The position numbers and the translations under genes were made by a program. Positions 1-9,350 of a stretch of DNA of 64,000 nt are shown one piece after another. The notes beneath the pieces were generated by a model, which had not been told where the DNA came from, did not search any database, and saw only the letters and a program-made list of their open reading frames with translations. Within the stretch, counting starts at the first letter, position 1. Each line of letters starts with the position of its first letter. Source of the stretch: Paenibacillus castaneae. GTDB taxonomy: Bacteria; Bacillota; Bacilli; Paenibacillales; Paenibacillaceae. The stretch covers positions 4,880,094 through 4,944,093 of the forward strand of contig NZ_KZ614144.1 of the NCBI RefSeq assembly GCF_002884445.1. The letters run 5' to 3'.

Positions 1-439
1 TCCCATTAGCAGACACGATAACCTCCAGCCTTTGAAAATTCCAAAATTGCCAGATTCGTTTGCTTGTATCAGCTTCTAGACCATTCACCAAATTTCCAAA
101 GCGCTCCCAAGCTGATAGATCGTCCCATTCACCTGCCGTTAGCTGGCCTGCCTGTACATCTTTTTCGACCTTATTGGGATAACTGCGTTTGCCGTTTTCT
201 TTCATAGGCATACTTTCTCTCTCAGATGGGGCGCGGTTATCCGTACTGATTGATTTATCATTTCTGGCCGCTGTTGTTTCGCCGCGATTCGAACTATTAT
301 AGGTTCCACTTTCTGATGCTTTGTTTGAAGAGGATGAGCACGCGCTCAGCATTACAATTAACGATAGCAAAATAATGAAGTACCCGCTTTGGCCTTTTCT
401 TTGTTTATACGGCCCTTTGAACGAATGATCCGTCTTCAT
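1..439 (-). CDS. Secreted lipoprotein, 5' part only (cut by left edge)
   Basis: Reading leftward from an ATG at 439 gives 146 codons without a stop, so the gene runs off the window. The product begins with a basic stretch, then a hydrophobic segment ending in LIVMLSAC, a lipobox whose Cys (about residue 34) would be lipidated. A Ser/Asn-rich linker follows, then a segment containing QLTAGEWDDLSAWERF. A similar segment occurs in Paenibacillus-type surface proteins ahead of larger domains, some of them von Willebrand A type; that is recalled, not shown here. AAGG lies just before the ATG, a weak ribosome site. The functional domain is outside the window, so no role can be given beyond an extracytoplasmic membrane-anchored protein. 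Confidence 0.75.
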   Translation of the reverse strand, partial: MKTDHSFKGPYKQRKGQSGYFIILLSLIVMLSACSSSSNKASESGTYNSSNRGETTAARNDKSISTDNRAPSERESMPMKENGKRSYPNKVEKDVQAGQLTAGEWDDLSAWERFGNLVNGLEADTSKRIWQFWNFQRLEVIVSANG

Positions 440-588
440 TCCTTCAACCCCTTTATTTGTATTTCCTAATCTAACGTAGTCCAGCTTACAAATGTTGCAT
501 AATGGAGTCCATACCTTTACAATCGAAAACAGATATGCGTCGCATCGAAGATTCGACTGCATGATGCCAGGTACAGGAGGACTTCATC

Positions 589-891
589 GTGGAAACTTTT
601 GATATTATTACACTCGAAATAACTTATCAGCACCAAACCGCAAAGCTTGCATACACTTCCGCTGAGCTTGTCCGTGTCACCGAATATGGAGACAGGCTAT
701 GGTATATTGATATTAATGGGGTTGTTGACCGTGAGCTGCTCGCTTGGTTTGGACAAAGCGAGAACATTGCAATTGAGCTCTTGGCAGGAGCTAGAAGCGG
801 CCAATTCTTTCGTGGAAGAGGCTACTTTCATCCCAATGAGCTGCATCAAGCAGCGGCGATTCGCGGCGACGGCGAGTTGATTGAACAATAA
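589..891 (+). CDS. Small protein of unknown function (100 aa)
   Basis: The frame starts with GTG at 589 and has a strong CAGGAGG ribosome site ending about 8 bases upstream, which supports it as a real gene. It encodes 100 residues with no signal peptide or membrane segment. I do not recognise the family. The sequence is mixed beta/alpha in character, with an aromatic YGDRLWYIDING stretch around residues 33-44. It stands alone between a divergent lipoprotein gene and a strong bidirectional terminator at 915-961. No function is proposed. Confidence 0.65.
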   Translation: METFDIITLEITYQHQTAKLAYTSAELVRVTEYGDRLWYIDINGVVDRELLAWFGQSENIAIELLAGARSGQFFRGRGYFHPNELHQAAAIRGDGELIEQ

Positions 892-914
892 TCCATCGTT
901 CAGCACATACAAAC

Positions 915-961
915 AAGGGGCTGCTTCAAAAGGATAAATTCACCTTTTGAAGCAGCCCCTT
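915..961. terminator. Bidirectional intrinsic terminator
   Basis: A perfect 19-base inverted repeat (915-933 and 943-961) with a 9-base loop, AAGGGGCTGC on the outer left arm, lies between convergent genes. It can serve both the small + gene and the - strand aldolase gene. Confidence 0.85.
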
Positions 962-1020
962 CTATTACAGCGTGAAACGAAGCTCATACCGTCCGTGGAC
1001 GTTTAAAGCAGCTCAGCTTA

Positions 1021-1983
1021 TTATTTACCGTGTGCAATTTCAGGTGTTGTAAGGCGATCGTAGAACTCCACACCTTTGTCCTTGTCTTCGGAATCCCGAA
1101 GCGCCATCGCAGAGCGAGGGTGCTCATCCAAAATCCCTGTAATCATATAAGGGATAATATAGCCCCATTCTTCCTTCTCGCGAAGCGGAATCATGAATTT
1201 CTCGATCATATCCAGTACCGGACGAACCGTATACTTCGTATTTTTCAGTTCAGATACAAGCAGCTCCGTGTTGCAGTTACCGGCAGCGCGGCCCATTCCG
1301 TATACAGATGCATCAAGCAGTTCAACGCCATGTTCTGCTGCAAGCAACGTATTCGCGAAAGCAAGCTGCAGATTGTTATGCGCATGAACGCCAAGACGTT
1401 TATTAGGCAGGTGCTGACGGAACTTGTCAACGAGGTAGCTCATATCGCTTGGTTTCAAGCTGCCATAGGAGTCAACAACGTAAACAACGTCTACTACACT
1501 GTCATTGATCAATTGAAATGCTTCAATTAGCTGGTTTTCCATAACATTGGAAAGCGCCATGATGTTAATAGTCGTTTCGTATCCGCGGTCATGGAATACT
1601 TGAACAAGCTCCAACGCCTTGTCAACATCTTGAATATAGCAAGCAACGCGGATCAGGTCGAGCATGCTCTCACTGCGCGGCAAAATATCATTCTCATCAA
1701 CGCGTCCGATATCAACAAGTGCAGACAGCTTAGTGCTGCCTTTGTTCGGAATTACTTTTTTCAAAAAATCATCATTCAGAAAACGCCAAGGGCCTGCACT
1801 TTCAGCGCCTTTAAGCAGCTTTGGCGAGTTTTTGTAGCCGATTTCCATATAATCGACGCCGGCTTCGTTCAAGCTTTGGTACAAATGCTGAACGAACTCG
1901 ACACTAAAATCCCAGTTATTTACGAGTCCGCCATCGCGGATCGTACAATCAACAATTTTACAATGACTTGTTTTTGAATGCAT
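1021..1983 (-). CDS. HMGL-like (DRE-TIM metallolyase) aldolase-family protein
   Basis: A 320-residue cytoplasmic protein starting MHSKTSHCKIVDCTIRDGG. The DCTIRDGG motif near residues 12-19 is the DRE-TIM signature of the HMG-CoA lyase / isopropylmalate synthase / 4-hydroxy-2-oxovalerate aldolase superfamily. The HAHNN motif around residue 200 supplies the metal-binding histidines, and GMGRAAGNCNTELL follows in the usual place. It covers the catalytic TIM barrel only, without the C-terminal domain of 4-hydroxy-2-oxovalerate aldolase or LeuA, so it matches the 'aldolase catalytic domain-containing' group, whose substrate is unknown to me. The start is supported by AAAGGAG about 9 bases before the ATG. 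It appears monocistronic, ended by the 915-961 hairpin. Confidence 0.85.
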   Translation of the reverse strand: MHSKTSHCKIVDCTIRDGGLVNNWDFSVEFVQHLYQSLNEAGVDYMEIGYKNSPKLLKGAESAGPWRFLNDDFLKKVIPNKGSTKLSALVDIGRVDENDILPRSESMLDLIRVACYIQDVDKALELVQVFHDRGYETTINIMALSNVMENQLIEAFQLINDSVVDVVYVVDSYGSLKPSDMSYLVDKFRQHLPNKRLGVHAHNNLQLAFANTLLAAEHGVELLDASVYGMGRAAGNCNTELLVSELKNTKYTVRPVLDMIEKFMIPLREKEEWGYIIPYMITGILDEHPRSAMALRDSEDKDKGVEFYDRLTTPEIAHGK

Positions 1984-2187
1984 CCGTTGTTACTCCTTTG
2001 AGATGAACATGAGTTCAGTTTTTCTCATCATACTTGAAAAGGAAGAGGAACGCAAAAGAATTTTGTCGTTTTCAGGCTATTCTAAACGCTTTTTTGTCTT
2101 ATCCGACACACCTTTAAAACGAGGTTTTTTTCGGATTTTATACTAGCATATAATGGATTTCCTCCATACTGGTACCAGGCTGCTTTA

Positions 2188-2940
2188 TTATTTCACGCTA
2201 ATGCTGGACTTCGGCTCTTGCCTGAAATGGCCCGAGCGATTCATCTTGGTTCCAATATATTTCTCATTATAGACAGAAGTATTTCCCCATAAAGGTACTC
2301 GCCCTTCGACGCTCAAGCCGCCTTTCCTCAGAGCATCCACTTTACGTGGATTATTGGTAATAATCGTTACCGGAAGCGCGCGCAGCAGCTTTAATACCGC
2401 AATCGCCTCAGAATAATCCCGCGAATCATCCGAGAAACCAAGCTCCGTGTTCGCATCAACGGTATCATAACCATCCTCTTGAAGGAGGTATGCAATCGCT
2501 TTGCTGAATAAGCCAATTCCGCGACCCTCATGGTTTGCCAAATAGAATAGAGCGCCGGAGCCATGCTCGCTAATAATACGCATGGACTGCTTTAATTGAA
2601 AGCCGCAATCGCATCTTGCGCTTCCAAAAATATCTCCCGTGTGGCAGATGCTGTGCATCCGTATGAGCGCATCCTCATTGTTCTCGAAATCGCCGTATAC
2701 GAGAACGCTTGATTGCTGGAGGTTCGCATAGTTAAATTCGTTTAAGTTCTCAACGAGCTGCTCTGCCGACAGCTCCTGCCCTGCTTCCATGCTAATCCAG
2801 CTATACCAATGAAATATTTTTGTTTCGCCATCGAGCTCGACCGGCAGCTTGACCGGACCAATGACATAAATATCATCGTTCCCGTTTTGTGTCCGTTTTA
2901 ATTTATTTTTAATGATAGCCGCAATATTAGGCTTAATCAT
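2188..2940 (-). CDS. ribA: GTP cyclohydrolase II (stand-alone RibA domain)
   Basis: The enzyme opens GTP to give 2,5-diamino-6-ribosylamino-pyrimidinone phosphate, the first riboflavin step. The zinc cysteines are visible in ICHTGDIFGSARCDCG (around residues 92-108). The catalytic loop EGRGIGL and the conserved DANTELGFSDDSRDY and NNPRKVDAL segments are all present. At 250 residues it lacks the DHBP synthase domain that is fused to RibA in Bacillus ribBA, so it is a single-function paralogue. Such stand-alone copies often sit outside the rib operon, and no rib genes are nearby. GAAGGTGA lies about 8 bases upstream of the ATG. The dioxygenase gene upstream is close enough (32 bases) for co-transcription. 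Confidence 0.88.
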   Translation of the reverse strand: MIKPNIAAIIKNKLKRTQNGNDDIYVIGPVKLPVELDGETKIFHWYSWISMEAGQELSAEQLVENLNEFNYANLQQSSVLVYGDFENNEDALIRMHSICHTGDIFGSARCDCGFQLKQSMRIISEHGSGALFYLANHEGRGIGLFSKAIAYLLQEDGYDTVDANTELGFSDDSRDYSEAIAVLKLLRALPVTIITNNPRKVDALRKGGLSVEGRVPLWGNTSVYNEKYIGTKMNRSGHFRQEPKSSISVK

Positions 2941-2972
2941 AAAAGTTCACCTTCTCTACTGTATATATACGA

Positions 2973-3737
2973 TCAAAATTGCATCGATAAATAGCTCAAT
3001 GTGCCGAATTCATAGCTGCGATAAATAACTTTCGCCAAAGCTTCTTTACCGCCGCTGCCTAGCGCTATATATAATGGAACAAAATGCTCTGCACGCGGTA
3101 CCGCCAATCTGGCATGAGGCGCGAGCTGTTCATACTGAAATAAGGAGTGAGTATCCTTGTTGTTCATTTTCTGAATAAGCCATTCATCGAATTCGACCGC
3201 CCATGCCTCCGGCTCCTTCTGCCCCCAGTTCACCGCCCGCAGATTATGAACGGTTACGCCGCTTCCGATAATTAAAATATTTTGCGCGCTCAAGCCTTGA
3301 AGCGCCTCACCGATCGCATACTGTTCTTCCGGGGAACGGTTAGGATTGACAGAAACCTGCACGACTGGCACGTCGGCTTTAGGGAACATATGCTTCAGCA
3401 GCGTCCATGAGCCATGGTCAAGTCCTCGATTCTCATTATATGCGATTTGAATGCCTTTCGCTGTAAGCATCTGACCAACTAATTCCGCAATCTTCGTCGA
3501 GCCTTTGGCCGGATACTTCACTTGATACAGCTCGTCTGGGAAACCATAGAAATCATAAATCGTTTCATATTCATCATCCTTGGATGATATTGTTATTGCC
3601 TCTGTTTCCCAATGTGCTGTAAAAATAACAATTGCATCTGGTTTTAGGTTGGCTCCGGTTGCTTGTAGAAACTGGCTATATGCATTCTGCTCGATTGCGA
3701 GCATTGGTGATCCGTGGGCAAGAAATAATGGTTTCAT
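2973..3737 (-). CDS. DODA-type extradiol aromatic ring-opening dioxygenase
   Basis: A 254-residue cytoplasmic enzyme of the 4,5-DOPA-extradiol-dioxygenase family (class III extradiol, LigB-like; E. coli YgiD). It would cleave a catechol ring next to the diol using a metal held by histidines. LAHGSP (7-12), TAHWE (41-45), GLDHGSW (about 107-113), GSGVTVHNL and AEHFVPLYIALG match the family in order. AGGAGG lies 7 bases before the ATG. It is divergent from an HxlR regulator, and a 21-base imperfect palindrome sits immediately upstream, so thiol- or quinone-responsive repression is plausible. The true substrate cannot be told from sequence. Confidence 0.88.
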   Translation of the reverse strand: MKPLFLAHGSPMLAIEQNAYSQFLQATGANLKPDAIVIFTAHWETEAITISSKDDEYETIYDFYGFPDELYQVKYPAKGSTKIAELVGQMLTAKGIQIAYNENRGLDHGSWTLLKHMFPKADVPVVQVSVNPNRSPEEQYAIGEALQGLSAQNILIIGSGVTVHNLRAVNWGQKEPEAWAVEFDEWLIQKMNNKDTHSLFQYEQLAPHARLAVPRAEHFVPLYIALGSGGKEALAKVIYRSYEFGTLSYLSMQF

Positions 3738-3753
3738 ATTAACTACCTCCTGT

Positions 3754-3774
3754 TTACTTACTATTTGTAACTAA
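3754..3774. promoter_or_regulatory. Candidate HxlR-family operator
   Basis: TTACTTAC (3754-3761), five-base spacer, GTAACTAA (3767-3774): a 21-base imperfect inverted repeat with 7 of 8 arm positions matching, just upstream of the dioxygenase ribosome site. It resembles, from memory, the operators of YodB/HypR-type HxlR regulators. A second perfect 5-base repeat, ACTTA/TAAGT at 3853-3866, lies just before the regulator's own start. Confidence 0.5.
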
Positions 3775-3883
3775 TTATAGTTTCATTACTAATGTTAGTC
3801 AAGTAATTAACATTATCCATGTTTGCTTGTATAAATAAGTTATTGGCGTTATACTTATAGGTAAGTCAAGAGAGGTGATAAGC

Positions 3884-4213
3884 ATGGATCAGCCAGCCCT
3901 TTGTCCCCGTTTCCAAAAAGGAATGGATATCATTAGCAAACGTTGGACCGGCCTAATCATATATCAGCTATTGTCCGGACCGCAGCGCTTCTGTGCCGTT
4001 CAGTCCGCATTGCCAATCAGCGGCAGATTATTGTCTGAGCGTTTCAAGGATCTCGAAATGGAAGGTATTGTTGACCGGCAGGTCTATCCGGAAATACCTG
4101 TACGCATAGAATACTCTTTAACAGCAAAGGGTCGCGCGCTAGAGCCGATTATTCGGGAAATACAAGTATGGTCGCAGGAATGGATTGATCACGCTCCACA
4201 GAATGAGCAATAG
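3884..4213 (+). CDS. HxlR-family winged-helix regulator with N-terminal Cys
   Basis: A 109-residue MarR/DUF24-type repressor. CPRFQKGMDIISKRWTG at the N-terminus and SGRLLSERFKDLEMEGIV in the middle are characteristic HxlR recognition-helix segments. The ATG at 3884 is preferred because AGAGAGGTGAT lies directly upstream; a GTG at 3875 is in frame but is part of that ribosome site. Cys7 is at the position where YodB and related regulators carry the redox-active cysteine that senses quinones, diamide or aldehydes. A second Cys is in PQRFCAVQSAL. Divergence from a ring-cleaving dioxygenase suggests it controls that gene and itself. Ended by a terminator at 4229-4266. Confidence 0.85.
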   Translation: MDQPALCPRFQKGMDIISKRWTGLIIYQLLSGPQRFCAVQSALPISGRLLSERFKDLEMEGIVDRQVYPEIPVRIEYSLTAKGRALEPIIREIQVWSQEWIDHAPQNEQ

Positions 4214-4228
4214 TGCGGTCATGTGAAA

Positions 4229-4266
4229 CAGCCCCAACCGATTCCGGTTAGGGCTGTATTTTTTTG
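4229..4266 (+). terminator. Intrinsic terminator after HxlR gene
   Basis: CAGCCC-AACC with GGTT-GGGCTG (4229-4256) followed by TATTTTTTT. It ends the + strand regulator transcript. Confidence 0.85.
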
Positions 4267-4294
4267 TTGGGATCTGTCGCCTTGTCCAATCCCC

Positions 4295-6622
4295 TTATTT
4301 CTCCATCACTCGATTTGCTACAATGAGCATATCCATATGACGGCCTCCCCTGAGCAGTTGACTGACAACATTGCCTTTCCATAACCGATTAAGCAAAGGG
4401 CGATTGGATTGGCCAATAACGAGCTGCGTTGCCTTCGCACGATCAGCAGCCGCTAGAAGCGCTGCCGCAATCTGGTTTCCGTTCTCCGCCTTCGACATCT
4501 CGAATATGCCGCCAAGCCTTTCCGTCAGCTTCAAGACGGCATCCCGTTTACCTTCCATGTCCCCTGTCCAGTTTGAGCTTTCCTGTACGTAATGGACATG
4601 CCACTCGGATTTCAATCTGTAGGCCAGTCTGAAACCGCGGCGGATGAGCCGTTCTGCATTCGAGCAAATATCAACACAGACAAATATCACTTCACGTCGG
4701 CGCAGCGGCCCTCGAAGCGATCGATTAAAGTCCCACGCCTCTAGACGTTCGTCTACGTCATCAGCGATTTCACGCAGGGCAAGCTCGCGCAGAGCAATAA
4801 TATTTCCCGTTGTAAAGAAGGCTCCAAGCGCCTGCTGCACCTTATCCATCGCATATATTTTGCCCTCTTTCATGCGCTGCTTCAGCATTTGGGGTGTCAC
4901 GTCTATCAGCTCGACCTGATTCGCGAGCTGCAATATAGCATCGGGAACTGTTTCTTTAACGCGGATACCCGTTATTTGCTCTATGGCATCATTCAAGCTT
5001 TCGATATGCTGTATATTCATTGTAGATACAACCGAAATGCCTTGGTTTAGCAAATGCAGAACATCCTCATAACGCTTCTTGCGCAAGCTGCCCGGAACGT
5101 TAGTATGAGCCAGCTCGTCGACGAGAACGACCTCAGGATTACGACGGATGATAGCTTCAACATCCATCTCTTTCAGCAATGTTCCTTTATAAGCTATCGT
5201 TTGTTGTTCAATCAATGGTAGGTCGCCTATTTGTTTTAACGTATCCGCTCGCCCATGCGTCTCCACAAGCCCAACAACAATATCTACCCCTCTACGAAGC
5301 AGCACATTCGCTTCTACGAGCATCGTATAGGTTTTGCCGACACCTGGCGCTGCCCCAACGTACACATGAAACGTTCCTCTGCGGATTTTTTCCATTTGCC
5401 GTTCTTTTTCCTCCACGCTGAAACGGCGATACAGCTCACGCCTCGAATGACCGGTTTGTCTGACTGGCATAATCCGCTCGCCCTCATGCTCCGCTCGATC
5501 AGCCATTAGAAACAGATCAACTTGTTTCCTTTTGCGAAGCAAATCATCTACAACCGATCCTTGCCAAAATTGCTGCCAGCGATTCTGCTTGGAATGACCC
5601 ATGACAATTCGGGTTACGAGCTGTTCATCAGCATAACGAACGAGCTCAGCCGACAGCATGCGCCGATTTCTTAACGGAAGCTCCTGAAATTTCCCATCTA
5701 CTTTTTTCGTCAGCTTCATAATCGAATTTTTGAACGTTTGTTCTTCTTTGGTCAGCTTCCGCCCAGGACGTACAAAGGAAACTACCAATATATCTCCGTT
5801 CAGCCTCTTTGCGATCTGCTGCCCTCTTCGTATATAGATTGAGCCGTTCCAATGATATTGCGCTGTTACAAGTATCCGCTCCGATGCTCCGGACGGCCCT
5901 GTGAGCCTAAGTTCTTCACGATGCTTCTCAAGAGAACCGTTGACGCCTTCCGCAACAATTCTTAGCGACAGCTCTCTCAGTACAGCTAAATTATCTCTTC
6001 GCGCAATCGCTGGATTAGTCTGTCTGCCAAGCACGCCTTCCTCAAGCCGCTTCAATATCGTCTCGGGCGAAGCATCGATTAATCGGACCTCATCTGCAAG
6101 CTCAAGCGTGTTGGCAGGCACCGTGAACGGGGCCCGTATGCCAGTCCATTTCAAAGCTGCTTCATCTGCACCTTCGAGCTCATATACGTTGATCGTTGTA
6201 ATGACGCTAATGCCTTTGTCCAGCAGAAATAAAACATCTTCCAGACGGGTTGGAAAACGCGCCTCTGCACGATTATGATGCGCCAGCCCATCTACCAGCA
6301 CGACCTCGGGATTGCGACTGACCAGAGCATCCAGATCCAGATCCTTTTGCTCGATGCCATCTCTCCACCAGTGAATGCTGGATATACGCTCCAGCTCACC
6401 CAGCTGCATGACGGTTTCGGGCCTTTGCAAAGTAGTAACCGCGCAGATGACCACATCGATTCCATCCCGCTTCAGCCCCGTTCCTTCCTGCAGCATATGA
6501 TAGGTTTTCCCTGAGCCGCTTACCGCGCCAATAATAATTTTCAATCTGCCGCGGTGCAGCTTCGCAATCGACAGAAGCAGCTCCTCAGGCGATTTTCTTT
6601 GAAATGGAACCAATTGCCTCAT
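4295..6622 (-). CDS. KdpD-like sensor protein: two tandem KdpD-N/USP modules, no kinase
   Basis: A 775-residue soluble protein. Module 1 has a KdpD N-terminal domain with Walker A GAVSGSGKT (32-40) and VDGLAHHN (110-117), then a USP-like domain (about 248-375) with a GHS...GSVV phosphate-binding signature. Module 2 repeats this order: GAAPGVGKT (423-431), VDELAHTN (501-508), USP-like domain (about 650-770) with GQS...GNVV. Module 2 keeps the KdpD consensus; module 1 has drifted. The four-helix membrane region, HisKA domain and ATPase domain of a real KdpD kinase (about 900 aa) are absent. Kinase-less short KdpD proteins are known in some bacteria; a head-to-tail duplication is not something I recall. 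It lies 39 bases after kdpC, so it is the last gene of the operon. GAGGAG abuts the ATG at 6622, leaving no spacing, so TTG at 6613 (codon 4, spacing 9) may be the true start. Confidence 0.85.
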   Translation of the reverse strand: MRQLVPFQRKSPEELLLSIAKLHRGRLKIIIGAVSGSGKTYHMLQEGTGLKRDGIDVVICAVTTLQRPETVMQLGELERISSIHWWRDGIEQKDLDLDALVSRNPEVVLVDGLAHHNRAEARFPTRLEDVLFLLDKGISVITTINVYELEGADEAALKWTGIRAPFTVPANTLELADEVRLIDASPETILKRLEEGVLGRQTNPAIARRDNLAVLRELSLRIVAEGVNGSLEKHREELRLTGPSGASERILVTAQYHWNGSIYIRRGQQIAKRLNGDILVVSFVRPGRKLTKEEQTFKNSIMKLTKKVDGKFQELPLRNRRMLSAELVRYADEQLVTRIVMGHSKQNRWQQFWQGSVVDDLLRKRKQVDLFLMADRAEHEGERIMPVRQTGHSRRELYRRFSVEEKERQMEKIRRGTFHVYVGAAPGVGKTYTMLVEANVLLRRGVDIVVGLVETHGRADTLKQIGDLPLIEQQTIAYKGTLLKEMDVEAIIRRNPEVVLVDELAHTNVPGSLRKKRYEDVLHLLNQGISVVSTMNIQHIESLNDAIEQITGIRVKETVPDAILQLANQVELIDVTPQMLKQRMKEGKIYAMDKVQQALGAFFTTGNIIALRELALREIADDVDERLEAWDFNRSLRGPLRRREVIFVCVDICSNAERLIRRGFRLAYRLKSEWHVHYVQESSNWTGDMEGKRDAVLKLTERLGGIFEMSKAENGNQIAAALLAAADRAKATQLVIGQSNRPLLNRLWKGNVVSQLLRGGRHMDMLIVANRVMEK

Positions 6623-6661
6623 CTCCTCGATTGCTGTCAGCCTGACATCCGCATTGACCTA

Positions 6662-7267
6662 TTATTTATGCAGCGCTGCCAGTGCGGTATTCAGCATCAG
6701 CACATTGACTCGCTCTTCACCGAAGATTGCTAAATCACGGCCTTCTGTATGCTCCTTCACCAGATCCTGAAGCACGGCTGACGATAATCCGGTAAGCTTG
6801 CTTATCCGTGGAATTTGAATATTCGCAGCCTGTACGGTGATATGCGGATCAAGACCGGAACCCGAATTTGTAACCAGATCTATAGGCAGCCTATCAATAG
6901 ATACGTCTGGATTATTGGCCTTCCATTCTTTAATAGATGCTTCTGTTCTCTCCATTAGAGCCGGGTTTGACGGCCCATAATTGTTGGAGCCCGATGCAGC
7001 GGCATTATAAGCAATGCTCGATACGCGTCCTTGAAATAAACTCGGATCTTCAAAGCTTTGGCCGATGAGCTCTGAGCCGACAATTTGACCGCTGCTGTCT
7101 TTAAGCAAGCTGCCGTTTGCGTGGCTCGGGAACAGCAGCTGCGCTGCCCCTGTACTGGCAAGCGGATAAATAATGCCGCAAATGATCATAAATAAAATAC
7201 TGATGCGTATCGAAACGGATAAGAGTGATGAGTCTTTCGGCGAGCTTGTTTTTGACAAATCGTCCAT
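6662..7267 (-). CDS. kdpC: Potassium-transporting ATPase subunit C
   Basis: KdpC stabilises the KdpFABC high-affinity K+ pump. A 201-residue protein with one N-terminal membrane helix (about residues 20-42, IRISILFMIICGIIYPLAS), then an external domain with GSELIGQSFEDPSLFQGR, YNAAASGSNNYGPSNPAL and SGSGLDPHI, all typical KdpC motifs. It follows kdpB by 31 bases and is followed by the duplicated KdpD-like gene. The length is normal for the family. Confidence 0.95.
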   Translation of the reverse strand: MDDLSKTSSPKDSSLLSVSIRISILFMIICGIIYPLASTGAAQLLFPSHANGSLLKDSSGQIVGSELIGQSFEDPSLFQGRVSSIAYNAAASGSNNYGPSNPALMERTEASIKEWKANNPDVSIDRLPIDLVTNSGSGLDPHITVQAANIQIPRISKLTGLSSAVLQDLVKEHTEGRDLAIFGEERVNVLMLNTALAALHK

Positions 7268-7298
7268 CTTGCATGCCTTCTTTCCTTATTAGCCTATG

Positions 7299-9332
7299 CT
7301 ATACCCATAAACGGACTACATAATCCAAAAGCTTAATTCCGGCGAAAGGAACAATGACGCCTCCCAGGCCATAGATAAGAAGATTTCTGCTTAGCAGCCG
7401 CGACCCGCTCATTGGTTTATACGTAACGCCCTTGATCGCCAGCGGAATAAGAAGCGGAATAATGATGGCGTTAAAGATGAGCGCGGATAAGATAGCCGAT
7501 AATGGGGAGCCCAGCTTCATAATATTAAGCACGCCCATCTCCGGGATAGCCAGCATGAACATCGCAGGAATGATGGCAAAATACTTGGCAATATCGTTCG
7601 CGATACTGAAGGTGGTCAGCGCCCCCCTCGTCATCAGAAGCTGCTTGCCTATAGCAACCACTTCGATAATTTTGGATGGATCGGAGTCCAAATCAATCAT
7701 ATTCGCAGCTTCCTTCGCCGCTATCGTCCCGCTGTTCATCGCAAGACCGACATCCGCTTGCGCAAGTGCAGGCGCATCATTGGTTCCATCTCCGGTCATC
7801 GCAACCATCTTGCCCTCGGCTTGCTCGCGGCGAATGACCGTAATTTTATCTTCCGGCGTACTTTCTGCAATAAAATCATCCACGCCTGCTTCCTTGGCAA
7901 TGGTAGCTGCAGTAAGGGGATTATCACCCGTGCACATAATCGTTTTGATGCCCATTTCCCGCAGCTGTTGAAATCTTTCCTTCATTCCCGGCTTCACGGT
8001 ATCTTTCAAATAAATGACGCCCAGCAATTCGTTGTCGACTGCGACTGCAAGAGGCGTCCCCCCCAAAGCGGCAACGTGATTCGAAACCTTTTCTAAATCG
8101 GGAGGCACAAGGCCACCGCCCGCAAGCACCCATTTCCTTACGGTATCGACCGATCCCTTGCGTACTTTTCGGCCGTCCGACAAATCCATTCCGCTCATGC
8201 GCGTCTCTGCTTTGAACGGGATAAATTCGCCTCCTTGGGCAAGCGAAGCATCATAGCTCATGCTTTGCTTCTTCATCCACTCCAGCACGGATCTGCCTTC
8301 AGGCGTCTCATCCTGGGCCGAGCTGATTGCCGCCCACGCTGCCAACGTTACGAGCTCGTTACCGCCAACAGGTATAATGTCGCTCGCCATCCGATTGCCG
8401 TAAGTGATCGTACCTGTCTTATCTAATATCATTGTATTGATGTCGCCTGCAGCCTCGACTGCTTTACCTGACATCGCGAGCACATTGAATTGCGTCACTC
8501 GATCCATTCCGGCAATACCGATTGCCGATAGCAGCCCTCCGATCGTCGTCGGAATAAGACATACGAGCAGGGCAATTAATACCGGAATTTCAAGATGGAC
8601 ACCTACATAATTCGCGATAGGCGCTAAAGTGACAACGACGATTAAGAAGATGACGGTTAAGCTGGTCAGCAGTGTATCCAGCGCAATTTCGTTTGGAGAC
8701 TTCTGCCGCTTAGCGCCTTCTACCAAGGCAATCATTCTGTCTATAAAGGATTGTCCGGGATCGCTCGTCAGCCTTACCTTAATCCAATCGCTGACGACTC
8801 TCGTTCCGCCTGTAACCGAGCTGAAATCACCGCCTGCCTCTTTAATGACCGCTGCAGATTCCCCCGTAATGGCTGATTCGTCTACCGAGGCAAGTCCCTC
8901 TATAATTTCACCGTCTCCGGGAATCATCTCGCCCTGCGAGACGATAAAGATATCTCCTTTGCGAAGCTCAGTAGATGGAATGACCACTACCTTGCCCCCG
9001 ATAAGCTTGTTTGCAAACATTTCCTGCTTGGACCTTTTGAGCGAATTTGCTTGCGCTTTGCCTCTTCCTTCTGCTATCGCTTCAGCGAAATTAGCGAATA
9101 AAAGCGTGAACATTAATATAATAAATACCGTTATATTAAATCCGATTGCATCCTGAGACGAGAAATAATGAGGAAAGACAACCATTAACAAAACGATAAT
9201 CGTGCTAAGCTCAACGACAAACATGACCGGATTTTTGATCATCGCTGCAGGATTCAATTTAATGAAGCTTTCGATAGCAGCGGACCTCACAGCAGCAGCT
9301 GACAGCCCTTTTTTCTTTTCTTTATTAACCAT
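7299..9332 (-). CDS. kdpB: Potassium-transporting ATPase ATP-binding subunit B
   Basis: P-type ATPase subunit of the Kdp pump, 677 residues. ITGES in the actuator domain, DKTGTIT around residue 305 (phosphorylated Asp), and [18 protein letters not shown] in the hinge are all intact, so the enzyme should be active. Several hydrophobic helices occur at each end. GAGGTGA lies 6 bases before the ATG. The gene lies 18 bases after kdpA in the operon. The serine of TGES is the site used in E. coli for inhibitory phosphorylation (established there; not testable here). Confidence 0.96.
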   Translation of the reverse strand: MVNKEKKKGLSAAAVRSAAIESFIKLNPAAMIKNPVMFVVELSTIIVLLMVVFPHYFSSQDAIGFNITVFIILMFTLLFANFAEAIAEGRGKAQANSLKRSKQEMFANKLIGGKVVVIPSTELRKGDIFIVSQGEMIPGDGEIIEGLASVDESAITGESAAVIKEAGGDFSSVTGGTRVVSDWIKVRLTSDPGQSFIDRMIALVEGAKRQKSPNEIALDTLLTSLTVIFLIVVVTLAPIANYVGVHLEIPVLIALLVCLIPTTIGGLLSAIGIAGMDRVTQFNVLAMSGKAVEAAGDINTMILDKTGTITYGNRMASDIIPVGGNELVTLAAWAAISSAQDETPEGRSVLEWMKKQSMSYDASLAQGGEFIPFKAETRMSGMDLSDGRKVRKGSVDTVRKWVLAGGGLVPPDLEKVSNHVAALGGTPLAVAVDNELLGVIYLKDTVKPGMKERFQQLREMGIKTIMCTGDNPLTAATIAKEAGVDDFIAESTPEDKITVIRREQAEGKMVAMTGDGTNDAPALAQADVGLAMNSGTIAAKEAANMIDLDSDPSKIIEVVAIGKQLLMTRGALTTFSIANDIAKYFAIIPAMFMLAIPEMGVLNIMKLGSPLSAILSALIFNAIIIPLLIPLAIKGVTYKPMSGSRLLSRNLLIYGLGGVIVPFAGIKLLDYVVRLWV

Positions 9333-9350
9333 TACCGTTCACCTCATCCA

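Noticed and set aside
1030-1530. 166-codon + frame opposite the aldolase gene
   Set aside because: It is a shadow of a gene with clear family motifs on the other strand and resembles no protein.
3875-3883. GTG at 3875 as start of the HxlR gene
   Set aside because: It overlaps the AGAGGTGAT ribosome site that serves the ATG at 3884.
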